A stretch of DNA of 52,729 bases from assembly GCA_026388255.1 (NCBI GenBank), contig JAPLKC010000082.1:1-52729 (forward strand), in the 5' to 3' direction. Positions within the stretch are counted from its first letter, which is position 1. Each line of letters begins with the position of its first letter. Made by a program: the position numbers and the translations under genes. The DNA comes from Pseudomonadota bacterium (GTDB lineage Bacteria > Desulfobacterota > Syntrophorhabdia > Syntrophorhabdales > Syntrophorhabdaceae). This document shows positions 8,141-16,973 of the stretch, in pieces. The notes beneath the pieces are model-generated. The model was not told the DNA's origin. It made no database searches and worked only from the letters and a program-made list of their open reading frames with translations.

Positions 8141-8545
8141 ATGAACCATAATATTAAAAAACTTATGTCAAGACTGCTTATAGCTGTAATGCTTTTTGCG
8201 GTTCCGGCCTCTTCTTTTGCTTTTAATGAATACGATAAAATTTGGCACTTTAGTATATCAGGGGTCTTTGGCGCGGCAAGCGAGACGTATCTCCATTACA
8301 ATACCAAGCTCGAAACTCCCCAGCGAATAGCATGCAGTACGTTTCTCGGTATTGTTCCCGGCATATTCAAAGAACTCTATGACGATCGTCAGAAGAACAA
8401 TTCTTTTGATTGGGGTGACATGGCAGCGAATGCAGGTGGAGCTTTAGTCGGGGCATTGATTTCAAACTATGTAAATAATAAAATTCAGGTTAGTATTGAT
8501 AATAACGGGAAGGGGGCAAAGGTTGCTTACCGATTTGAATTTTAA
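8141..8545 (+). CDS. YfiM/DUF2279-like exported protein
   Basis: A 134-residue protein with a clear signal peptide (KKLMSRLLIAVMLFAVPASSFA, cleavage after SFA). The mature part has DKIWHF near its start, GIFKELYDDR in the middle and SFDWGDMAANAGGALVGALI near the end, the pattern of YfiM/DUF2279 small envelope proteins (DKxxHF, G-x-KExxD, WxDxxAN..G). It ends in a beta-type tail with terminal Phe (YRFEF). RBS AGGGTAACTGA precedes the ATG. It stands alone between a long intergenic stretch and the HicB remnant. Function of the family is unknown. Confidence 0.65.
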   Translation: MNHNIKKLMSRLLIAVMLFAVPASSFAFNEYDKIWHFSISGVFGAASETYLHYNTKLETPQRIACSTFLGIVPGIFKELYDDRQKNNSFDWGDMAANAGGALVGALISNYVNNKIQVSIDNNGKGAKVAYRFEF

Positions 8546-8580
8546 AAAGTTTCCATGCCCTTGCCATCTACCACTCTTCT

Positions 8581-8736
8581 TCAAACGTGGGCGGCTTCGC
8601 CCAGGACCTCTTCTGCCCATTGATTAAGGCTTTTCCCTGCGGTTTTTGCTGTGGCAAGGGCTCTGGCATGAACCTCAGGAGAAACACGGAGCATCAGCTT
8701 AGCCGTATACCCATCATAGGTCATTACGTTTTTCAT
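8581..8736 (-). pseudogene. hicB: HicB-type antitoxin with internal deletion
   Basis: The 51 residues from the ATG at 8736 read as the first dozen residues of HicB (MKNVMTYDGYTA) joined directly to its C-terminal Arc-like DNA-binding end (LMLRVSPEVHARA then GKSLNQWAEEVL). Normal proteins of this type are about 110 residues, with a HicB/RNase-H-like middle that is missing here. The join is in frame, so a short ribbon-helix-helix protein might still be made. AAGTGA lies upstream of the ATG. No intact HicA toxin is beside it; a reading frame ending at 8733 overlaps its ATG by 4 bp (ATGA) and may be the tail of a lost partner. Confidence 0.6.
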
Positions 8737-8844
8737 GGTGTCACTTCCAGTTGTCTCAACCACTCACGCAGTTCTTCGACCTGATACTTTTTTGCTGATA
8801 CATCTTGTGCTAACACAGGGTTCAGATGGATGCATGCAAGGTAC

Positions 8845-11453
8845 TCATTCCTTGTCCAGCATCTCACGGACCTTCTGAAGAAGATTGTTGAGTGACAATG
8901 GTTTAGCAATAAAGTCGAATTCCTTATCCTCAATCCCTTTATTGAGGATAACGTCCTTTGTGTGCCCGCTGGTAAAGAGCGTCTTGACATGAGGGTTTAT
9001 CCCGTGCATCTCCTCGTAGACCTCCCGTCCGTTCTTTTTCGGCATCACGGAGTCGATGATGCTAAGGTCTATGTCCCGGTGCTGTTTGAATTTATCAACC
9101 GCATCTTCACCGTCTATCGCTTCAATTATTGTATAGCCATGCAGTTGGAGGGCTTCCCGCATAAAGCGCCTTACCTCTTCGTTATCTTCAGCGATAAGGA
9201 TCGTTTCTTTCCCCATTATGACAGCAGGGGCTGTCTTCTGTTGTTCTTTATCGACTTTTGCCATTGCTGCAGGGAGATAGATACGAAAGGCGGTACCCTG
9301 ATTCGGTTCGCTGTCTGCTGTGATGTATCCGTTGTGCTGCTTTACGATACCATAGACCGTAGCAAGGCCAAGACCGGTTCCTCTTCCGACCTCCTTTGTG
9401 GTGAAAAAGGGGTCGAAGATCTTTGCTTTTGTTGTCTCGTCCATGCCGGCGCCAGTGTCAGAAACGTTTATCAGCACATATCTCCCGGGCTCTCCGAACC
9501 CGTACATCCGGATAAACTCGCTGTCTATAGTGGTAATATCCGTCTCTATGGTGAGCGCCCCCCCTTGGGCATGGCATCCCTCGCATTGGCAACAAGGTTA
9601 AAGAGTATCTGGTCCATCTGCGACTTATCGGCCATGACAATCATATCATCCTGCGTAAGAAATGTGCGCAGCTCAATATCCTCAGTGATGAGCTTCTTAA
9701 GTAATTTCTCCGTCACTTTTATTGTGTTGTTTATATCCAGGGGGACAAGGGTGACAGGCTGCTTCCTGCTGAAAGTCAAAAGACTCTGTGTGAGATCGGC
9801 TGCCTTCCGGGAAGCGGAGAGTATCTGGTCCACATATGTCCGCAAGGAGTTATCCTTATCCATCTTTATCTGCATGAGGGTAGCATATCCCATCAGGGCA
9901 GTGAGGATATTGTTAAAATCGTGGGCGACTCCTCCGGCCAGAGTACCGATAGCTTCCATCTTCTGCGCATGGAGCAATTGAGATTCCAGGCTCTTTCGTT
10001 CTGTAATATCATGCACATAAAGCAGAGATACGGGCAACCCGAAAAATGTGATGTTTGTCTCGGAAGCTTCAAGGAATATCTGCTCAAGGTTTTTCTTCAA
10101 ACCCCGGAATTCATACCGGGCAACAATTTTTTCGTCGAGTTGACGCAGGAGGAGCGCTTGATTGACATTTGTTGCGTCATCGGGGTGAACGACGGAAAGA
10201 GCGGGTTTCCCTTCTATCTCCTGAGGCGATTCGTAACCGAACATCTCAGAAAATTTTCTATTTACAAAAGTGAATATCTCGTCTCTGACGATCGCAATCC
10301 CGTCATTTGAGTTTTCAATGACGGTCCGGTAACGTTCCTCGCTCTCGCTGAGGCTGTCCTCGGCGATTTTCCGGTCTGTTATGTCTTCACAGGACATCAG
10401 ATATTTTCCGGCTTCAAGGGGAACGATGGAGCAGGATACGGTCTTTTCTGCCCCGTCTTTCCGGGTTATTTTCATCATCCGCGTTATTTTTACGGACAGG
10501 GAGAGTTCCTGCTGTATATCGTCCCAGTCGAAACCGGAATCGTGCCAAGTCAGATTGTCAGGTGTTATCCGTTCAAGCCACGACACCCAGGAGTGGCATT
10601 CATCTGAATCGTAGCCGTATAGGGCAAGGAAACCGGCGTTAGCATACCTGAATGTCCCGTCTGCCTCGATTAATGCCATACCGAAAGGCGCATTCTCGGT
10701 GAGGATCTGGAATTTTATCCTTTCCATCTGTAATTCTTCTTCCTTCTGCTTCCGCATGACAATCTCATCAGATAACGCAATGCTCTGAAGGGTAAGCTCT
10801 TCGGTCCTTTCGCGGACCCGCATCTCCAGTTCATTATGGGCCTTGAGAAGGGCATCTTCGGCCTTTTTCCTGGCGGTAATATCGCGGAGCAGAAGAACGG
10901 CGCCGTATTCCCCGCTTAAGTTCCCCGTGATGATCTCCAGAGGAAAGGTCTCATTGTTTTTTGTCTTTCCCGTTGCCAGGCCGACATGAAAACCTTCCCT
11001 TTCAAGCGTTTCGTAGATTTCGTGCTTGTTGTCTTCGGGATAAGAACGCCGGTCGAAATAGAGGAGGTCTGTCGCCTGCTGGATTACTTCATTCACATCA
11101 TAGCCGAACATTCGTTGTACTGTATTGTTGCACACTATAATATGTCTTCGCTGGTCAACAACCAGAAGCACATCGGGGTTGATGCTGGAGATGATGTTTT
11201 CAAGCTCTTTTCTCTTCTTTTCAGCCTTCAGCCAGCGGCGATAGGTAAGGTATAGAAGCCCTGACAGATAGAGAAAGGAAAAATTAATCAAATATTCTGT
11301 TATACCCAGAAGTTCATATTCTGAAGAAAAATCGTACAATCGTTCACTAAAGTGAATATACATGCTGAAGAGGGGCAGAAGAAGTGTAATGGCGATGACG
11401 ATGATGATGTCGCGCCTTTCTTTTCCGACTGATATGAATTTGTCTTTCAACAT
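8845..11453 (-). pseudogene. Multi-PAS hybrid histidine kinase with receiver domain, frameshifted in a G7 tract
   Basis: Starting at 11453 the protein has two membrane segments (about residues 18-35 and 50-68), three PAS domains (about 85-200, 240-360, 370-490), HisKA with phospho-His in GGVAHDFNNILTA, and the N-box NARDAMP of the ATPase domain. The frame then ends shortly after AMPKGG at 9546. The rest of the ATPase ([17 protein letters not shown]) and a receiver domain ([16 protein letters not shown], Lys in AKPL) continue in a second frame to 8845. The junction is a run of seven G (plus-strand C run 9558-9564); eight G would restore one ~870-residue hybrid kinase. So the gene is off by one base in a homopolymer. 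Two pieces may be annotated: 9546-11453 and 8845-9507. Confidence 0.85.
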
Positions 11454-11507
11454 CTATAGCCTTTTTACCATTGTCAGCCTTCCTGAAGCAACAAAAACAC
11501 GTGACGT

Positions 11508-12193
11508 CTATTCGTTTATGGCAGCCATGGCCATGGCTGCCATGGCCTGATAGTTCTGTATCGCATTCAATATGTCAGCGGCCACCTCCTTGAACCGGGT
11601 GCCGAGGGTGACCTTGTTATTATCTGTTCTGATAGCGACTATGTCCATTTTGATCGTTACTTCGTTTTGTGATCCCGGTATTTGCAGGGAAAGGGCGCAT
11701 CGTCTCCGCGTTGGACCTGTGCTGGTTCATCCCCGGCGGACAGGTGAAAAACAAAGCAAGACCCCCTCATGCTTATATCGATTGTTGCTCCTTTATACGT
11801 ATGGTCGTTTATTCTCATTGCAGCAGGAATTAAACAGGGTATTCTGCTATGCTGTCGAAGATTTACAGTCTCTATCTGTTCCGGGTATGACAAAACAAGA
11901 AGGTTAAACGGAAACTCCAGGGCGCCTATCAGTGTATATGGAAATCCGTAAACGATTCCCATATGCAGATACCTTACAATTATATGATTCTCTTTATGCA
12001 TCGTGGTCCAGATGCCCTTTCCGCGGGAAGAAGGAACGTTGCAGATGAGATAGCCGCCTCTTTCCATTCCCAAAAGAGTGGCCTTATGAGACTCGGCATG
12101 TCCTTTCAGGGTGATCGCCAGAGACATCCCCCATTCTACGCCCAGGGCTACATGATTTATCTGAACATTCTGTGTTAATTCATCGGTATTCAT
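11508..12193 (-). pseudogene. YcgR-like PilZ protein, frameshifted near C-terminus
   Basis: The frame 11657-12193 encodes an N-terminal flagellar-brake/PilZN-like part and the PilZ c-di-GMP signature: RQHSRIP (RxxxR) and DISMRG (DxSxxG). After GDDAP it runs into an unrelated tail. In another frame the expected PilZ ending appears: LSLQIPGSQNEV, then KVTLGTRFKEVAADIL and a helix of Ala/Met repeats, stopping at TAG 11510-11508. A one-base indel around 11685-11697, in a CCCTTTCCC context, explains both. If the shift is real the c-di-GMP barrel is incomplete. The start at 12193 has GGAGAG 9 bases upstream. It lies among signalling genes on the same strand. Confidence 0.75.
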
Positions 12194-12238
12194 TGGTTGT
12201 TTCTCTCCATTGCAATAAAGATGTTTTCACAGTTTTTT

Positions 12239-12433
12239 TTAATGGTCGGGCGGTAATTGGTTATTATTAAAAACAACCCTGTCGCAGCATGTTCCTACCC
12301 ATCCGTCACCGTAGGAAACAAGCGTGACATTCCTGCTGCAGTAAGGACATGTAATGGTTCCCGCGTTTGCCCTTTCCCTGTCGTTGCTGTGGTCATCCTT
12401 TAACGGAGAAAATACTGTTTCAATCGTTTCCAT
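12239..12433 (-). CDS. Small zinc-ribbon-like protein
   Basis: A 64-residue protein. The N-terminal half is polar; the second half has CPYC followed about 18 residues later by CC (TCPYCSRNVTL, GTCCDRV), which could form a minimal zinc site of rubredoxin/ribbon type. The ATG at 12433 has AGGAGG 9 bases upstream. It lies between the PilZ gene and the PAS-LuxR regulator, both on the same strand. No family recognised; expression is plausible from RBS and codon use. Confidence 0.55.
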   Translation of the reverse strand: METIETVFSPLKDDHSNDRERANAGTITCPYCSRNVTLVSYGDGWVGTCCDRVVFNNNQLPPDH

Positions 12434-12562
12434 GCAGACAATCCTCCTATCCCCCCTGCAGGTTCCTCACAGAGGCATCAAACAAGTTGCATAAATGTAT
12501 ACTAAATAAATAAAGATATGTTGTTGTTTTATTGTGGTTATAATATGGAGTTAATTACCATA

Positions 12563-14341
12563 TTATTTAAGTGATTGGAGATAAGAATGGAGGTTGATTT
12601 TTTTATTGTTCAGGCCAAGCTTGCTTCTGATGTTGTTTCTATAAGAATCAATAGAGCTGGTGGCCGCTCCTATTATCTCTGAAATTTCTTTTGTTGTTTT
12701 GCCGTCCTTTATGAGAGAGGCTATCTGGGTTTCCCTGGGGGTAAGGTTGAGCTGCCTTATGGTGTGGAGGAAAGGGGATACGATTTCGTTGAGATTTGTT
12801 TCAAGGATGCCGAAGTGGGAGTGCTGCTGCGGATCGAGCCTGCCCTTTTTTATCTTTTCTATGTAAGGGATCACAAGCCTCTTCACATTCGATGCAACCC
12901 GATCTTCCATATTAATTTTATCTTCTTCTCTTTGGTGTAAGAGTACCCTTAGTGCGGCGTTGAGTTCCTCAAGGCTTTTGGATTTGGCTTCAATGTCTTC
13001 TTTGTTTTTCATTAATGCCATTTCAGCCAGCTTACGTTTACTGATGTCGCGTGAGATCTCAAGAACAATCTTTACTCTCCCATCCGGATAACGCCTCACA
13101 ACAGCAGAGGTGCACCAGAAATAAAGTGCATTTCCATTTGCATCAACTATTTTTGATTCGTGCTCATGAACCTGACCGTCCTGAAAAGTCCTGCTTATGG
13201 CACAATTAGTACATTTGGCCTTGCGGCCATGATATACTGCATAGCATTTCCTGCCAATCATGTCTTTTCCAAATAACTCTTTTCCGATTTCATTCGCCCA
13301 CACGATGTTGAAATCTTCATCTATCATACTTATATAATCTATCAACGAATCAAGAATTCCCTTGAGCATGGTTTGTGCTTTGTTTCGTTCAATGATTTCC
13401 AGCTTGAGTTTTTCGTTCATTTGCATTAATTCGGCAGTCCGTTCCTTAATCAATTGTTCAAGGTGATTATGGTGTTGTCTCAGTTCATCCTCTGCCTGCT
13501 TACGGTCGGTGATGTCCTTTACGAATCCCTGTACGATGCCCTTTCCCTCAGGATTGACGATTTTCACGTTGACTTCAACGCACACCACGGATCCGTCTTT
13601 ACGAACATTTTCGCGCTCGAAGGCAGTGCTGCCTCTTTCAATAAGCTGCTCACACTCAGGGTTTTCGGGGAATTGCCAGGCTTTGTCAATCTTTGCAAGA
13701 TTGGCCCCGATAAGCTCATCCCTTGTGTACCCGACCATCCTGCACGCATTCTCATTTACATCAATAATGTTCCCGTCTAAGTCGTGGATGTAGATCGCAT
13801 CATTTGTATTCTCCACTATAGTCCGGTATTTTTTCTCGCTGTCCTTAAGCGCCCTTTCTGCTTCCTTCCGCTCGGTGATGTCGCAAATGCTTGAACGATG
13901 TCCTATGCTGGTTCCGGTTGCATTATAGATGGGTTGGCATGATACCTCCCCCCATTTTATACTCCCGTCTTTGCATCGAATATGAAACTCGACGTTGTTG
14001 CAGCTTGCACCCTGAACTACTTCTGTAAAGATCCGGGTCATTCTTTCGCAATCGGTTTCATCGAAAAGAGGTATAGGAAAATCATTCATGGCCAAACATT
14101 CATTGACAGAGTACCCTGTTAAACGTAAAACAGCAGGATTGATCCAAATAAGTTTTCCGTCGGGTCCAATCCAGTTTTCCCAGTTGTATGTATAGTCAGC
14201 GATTGCGCGAAACCGCTCTATACTCTCCCGTAGCGACTCATCCTTGTGGTCTGATCCTGATTGTTCCAGTTCTTTGATTCTCTGTTTTAAGGCGGATATC
14301 TCTTCGAGCAGTTCCTGATGTGTCCTGGATGGATATTTCAT
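12563..14341 (-). CDS. PAS-domain sensor with C-terminal LuxR-type HTH
   Basis: About 592 residues, no membrane segment. A short coiled coil leads into three PAS/PAC units (roughly residues 45-165, 170-285, 325-435), each ending in the typical DITERK/DITDRK/DISKRK. The third has a Cys pair CTNC (GRKAKCTNCAI) that might bind a metal or sense redox. A helical linker then ends in a LuxR-type HTH: LTPRETQIASLIKDGKTTKEI with ATSSIDSYRNNIRSKL. It is thus a one-component sensory transcription factor, not a kinase. I start at 14341, where GGGGGT is 7 bases upstream, rather than at ATG 14356. Target genes unknown. Confidence 0.85.
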   Translation of the reverse strand: MKYPSRTHQELLEEISALKQRIKELEQSGSDHKDESLRESIERFRAIADYTYNWENWIGPDGKLIWINPAVLRLTGYSVNECLAMNDFPIPLFDETDCERMTRIFTEVVQGASCNNVEFHIRCKDGSIKWGEVSCQPIYNATGTSIGHRSSICDITERKEAERALKDSEKKYRTIVENTNDAIYIHDLDGNIIDVNENACRMVGYTRDELIGANLAKIDKAWQFPENPECEQLIERGSTAFERENVRKDGSVVCVEVNVKIVNPEGKGIVQGFVKDITDRKQAEDELRQHHNHLEQLIKERTAELMQMNEKLKLEIIERNKAQTMLKGILDSLIDYISMIDEDFNIVWANEIGKELFGKDMIGRKCYAVYHGRKAKCTNCAISRTFQDGQVHEHESKIVDANGNALYFWCTSAVVRRYPDGRVKIVLEISRDISKRKLAEMALMKNKEDIEAKSKSLEELNAALRVLLHQREEDKINMEDRVASNVKRLVIPYIEKIKKGRLDPQQHSHFGILETNLNEIVSPFLHTIRQLNLTPRETQIASLIKDGKTTKEISEIIGAATSSIDSYRNNIRSKLGLNNKKINLHSYLQSLK

Positions 14342-14458
14342 CTGTTCTACCCCCATGATGATAAATAATGTAGAAATATATCAGAACATTACGAATACTA
14401 TAATAGATATGTTAATGTGTCAATATGGATATACGTATAAAACATAGTTGCCTCTGCT

Positions 14459-14545
14459 AAGCATATGATCGTCTGCCATATTCAGTCTTTTTTGGAGTAA
14501 ATCCCTGCCTTCTGCCTGGCTCCGCTGCATAAACAGGGACATGAT
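14459..14545 (-). repeat. Degraded copy of the small ORF at 30460-30666
   Basis: Read on the minus strand this stretch gives MQRSQAEGRDLLQKRLNM plus DDHML, almost the same as the middle of the 68-residue protein encoded at 30460-30666. About 70 bases are shared with only a few differences (compare 30524-30598). The ends of the ORF are missing, so this is a fragment left by duplication or recombination. Confidence 0.75.
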
Positions 14546-14634
14546 GGGAGAGGGACTTCTATAGCCCTCTCATCCCACCAGATACAAAAGAGCAGAGGAA
14601 TCAAGGCTTATAACTGCCTGTCTTTAAAAAGCTG

Positions 14635-14663
14635 TTAAAATTATGCCGAAATTAGTGTATAAT
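14635..14663 (+). promoter_or_regulatory. Sigma-70-type promoter of cysK
   Basis: A perfect TATAAT at 14658-14663 with a weak -35 (TTAAAA, 14635-14640) 17 bases upstream. Transcription would begin near 14670, downstream of the ATG at 14643 and upstream of the ATG at 14682, which decides the start of cysK. Confidence 0.6.
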
Positions 14664-14681
14664 CTTGCAAGCAGGAATACG

Positions 14682-15614
14682 ATGAGAATAGCCGATGATA
14701 TAACCAAGCTTATAGGGAATACGCCTCTCGTGAGGATTAACCGGCTTGCAACGGGGCTTGATGCCCGGATAGTTGCAAAACTTGAATTTTTCAATCCCTG
14801 CGGAAGCGTAAAAGACAGGATCGGGGTAAGCATGATAGAGGCCGCTGAGAAGGCAGGCATCTTAAATAGTGATACAACGATAGTCGAACCCACAAGCGGT
14901 AATACCGGCATCGCCCTTGCCTTTGTGTGCGCTGTTAAGGGATACAAGTTGATCCTTACAATGCCTGAAACAATGAGTGTGGAAAGGCGGAATATGCTGA
15001 AGGCATTTGGCGCCGAACTTGTTCTAACACCCGGTGTACTCGGCATGAGAGGGGCAATAGACAAGGCTGAAGAAATTATAAAAGAGAATTCTAAGGCTAT
15101 CATGCTTCAACAATTCAAAAATCCTGCAAACCCGGAAATACATATAAGAACAACAGCCGAAGAGATATGGCAGGACACGGATGGTCTTGCAGATGTTCTG
15201 GTTGCAGGTGTTGGAACCGGCGGGACCATTACAGGCATAGGTACAACCTTGAAGAAAAGAAAACCGTCTTTCAAGGTAGTAGCGGTTGAACCTGAAGCAT
15301 CGCCTGTGCTCTCGGGCGGCCAGCCCGGACCCCATAAGATACAGGGCATTGGCGCCGGTTTTATCCCCGATATCCTGGATAAAAATGTCATAGACATGAT
15401 CGTAAAGGTTTCCAATGATAATGCCTTTGATATTGCACAAAGACTCGCAAAAGAAGAGGGGATTTTCTGCGGCATATCATCCGGTGCAGCAATGTGGGCA
15501 GCAATTAATATCGCAAAAAAGAAGGAATTTAAAGGTAAATTGATTGTTGTTATTATACCTGATCTCGGCGACAGGTATCTTTCAACAGAATTATTTGGTT
15601 CCTCCATAAAATAA
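14682..15614 (+). CDS. cysK: Cysteine synthase (O-acetylserine sulfhydrylase)
   Basis: A PLP enzyme of 310 residues that makes cysteine from O-acetylserine and sulfide. Family motifs are complete: [14 protein letters not shown]-lysine in [10 protein letters not shown], the substrate loop PTSGNTGIA, the phosphate loop GTGGTITG, and GISSGAA near the C-terminus. I start at 14682 because a TATAAT box sits inside the 5' extension to 14643 and AGGA precedes 14682. It is followed after 18 bases by the DUF39 homocysteine-biosynthesis gene, together forming a sulfur-assimilation operon. Confidence 0.95.
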   Translation: MRIADDITKLIGNTPLVRINRLATGLDARIVAKLEFFNPCGSVKDRIGVSMIEAAEKAGILNSDTTIVEPTSGNTGIALAFVCAVKGYKLILTMPETMSVERRNMLKAFGAELVLTPGVLGMRGAIDKAEEIIKENSKAIMLQQFKNPANPEIHIRTTAEEIWQDTDGLADVLVAGVGTGGTITGIGTTLKKRKPSFKVVAVEPEASPVLSGGQPGPHKIQGIGAGFIPDILDKNVIDMIVKVSNDNAFDIAQRLAKEEGIFCGISSGAAMWAAINIAKKKEFKGKLIVVIIPDLGDRYLSTELFGSSIK

Positions 15615-15632
15615 GGGGTAAGGGAGGCAATA

Positions 15633-16856
15633 TTGAAGACAATCGATGAAATCAATGAAAAGATAAAAAGCGGCAAGGTAGTTGTTGTAACTGCTGAAGA
15701 GATGATAGAGATTACAAAAGACAAGGGCACAAAAAAAGCATCGGAGTATGTGGATGTAGTAACAACCGGTACATTCGGACCCATGTGCAGCAGCGGCATG
15801 TTTATAAATGTAGGGCATACGAAACCGAGGATAAAGATAGGCGGAGGCAAATGCCTCCTCAACGACGTACCTGCATATTGCGGGATTGCAGCAGTAGACG
15901 TATATATAGGCGCCACTGCAATGCCGGATGATGATCCGAGGAATATGGTGTATCCCGGTGCATTTAAATATGGCGGCGGTCATGTAATAGAGGACTTTGT
16001 GAACGGGAAGGATATACGCCTTTTTGCGACAGCATACGGAACAGACTGCTACCCCAATAAAAAAATTGAGACTTATATAAATAAGGATAATGTAAACGAG
16101 GCGTATCTTTATAACCCGAGGAATGCCTATCAGAACTACAATGTTGCCGTAAATCTCACCAACAAGGTGATTTATACATATATGGGGATATTGAAGCCGA
16201 AAATGCACAGCGCAAATTACTGCAGTGCCGGTCAACTCTCCCCGCTCTTGAAAGACCCGAAATACAGAACCATCGGCATAGGTACAAGGATATTTTTTGG
16301 CGGCGGTATTGGCTATGTGGCATGGAGCGGAACACAGCATAACCCTGATGTGTTGAGGAGCCCCGACGGTCTACCCAGGGCAGGCGCAGGAACGCTTGCT
16401 ACTGTCGGAGATGCAAAACAGATGAGCGGTAACTTCCTGAAAGGTGCAAGTTTTATCGGTTACGGAGCAACCATGTTTATAGGTCTCGGAATCCCTATTC
16501 CGATACTTGACGAAGAAATGGCCTATTTTACGTCCAGAAGTGATGAGGATTTCTGGGCACAGGTTGTTGACTATGGCAACGATTATCCAAACAGGATACC
16601 TAAAAGCATTTGTGAAGTAAATTATGCCCAATTGAAATCCGGCAGGATATTCATTAACGGCAACGAAGTGCCAACATTCCCGATCTCAAGCTATTCAAAG
16701 GCAAGGGAAATCTCCATGATATTGAAGGATTGGATAGGCTCCGGCAAATTCCTCCTTACAAACCCGGTTGCGCCATTGCCCGGCGTTGAGTCCGGTATAA
16801 AAATGAATACACTTGAAGAAAGAATCCCGGAGGTATTTACAGACAGCTTAGAATGA
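15633..16856 (+). CDS. DUF39 homocysteine biosynthesis protein (aspartate-semialdehyde sulfurtransferase type)
   Basis: A 407-residue DUF39 (HcyBio) protein. In methanogens a DUF39 protein, with a ferredoxin partner, turns aspartate semialdehyde plus sulfide into homocysteine. The family hallmarks are present: TTGTFGPMCSSG, a conserved Cys in GGGKCLLND, GTDCYP and a glycine-rich YGATMFIGLGIPIPI. No CBS pair is fused at the C-terminus, unlike some archaeal members, and no ferredoxin-like partner gene is adjacent. The start is TTG with GGGAGG 5 bases upstream. Linked to cysK, it suggests that sulfide is routed to both cysteine and homocysteine without the classical acylhomoserine route. Confidence 0.88.
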   Translation: MKTIDEINEKIKSGKVVVVTAEEMIEITKDKGTKKASEYVDVVTTGTFGPMCSSGMFINVGHTKPRIKIGGGKCLLNDVPAYCGIAAVDVYIGATAMPDDDPRNMVYPGAFKYGGGHVIEDFVNGKDIRLFATAYGTDCYPNKKIETYINKDNVNEAYLYNPRNAYQNYNVAVNLTNKVIYTYMGILKPKMHSANYCSAGQLSPLLKDPKYRTIGIGTRIFFGGGIGYVAWSGTQHNPDVLRSPDGLPRAGAGTLATVGDAKQMSGNFLKGASFIGYGATMFIGLGIPIPILDEEMAYFTSRSDEDFWAQVVDYGNDYPNRIPKSICEVNYAQLKSGRIFINGNEVPTFPISSYSKAREISMILKDWIGSGKFLLTNPVAPLPGVESGIKMNTLEERIPEVFTDSLE

Positions 16857-16892
16857 ACAAACAGCGCAGGGCGTGAAAAAAACCCGGCTCTC

Positions 16893-16953
16893 AGATCATA
16901 GCTCATAGTTTATGGTTTTGTTGTCAACCATCAATTATGAGCAATATGCTATG
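16893..16953. repeat. Imperfect intergenic palindrome built of 'CATAGCTCATA'-type words
   Basis: Between the DUF39 gene and the PP-loop gene the sequence CATAGCTCATAGTTTATGG is followed by CCATCAATTATGAG and ATATGCTATG, forming a long imperfect hairpin. There is no T tract. Similar word-built palindromes recur at 22504, 45012, 49240 and 51064. Confidence 0.6.
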
Positions 16954-16973
16954 AAGCTATCTGGTATAAAATA

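Noticed and set aside
8733-8990. 85-codon minus-strand ORF overlapping the kinase receiver domain and ending in ATGA with hicB
   Set aside because: Most of it is in a shifted frame over the conserved receiver domain; only its last ~30 residues might be a remnant gene, which is too little to call.
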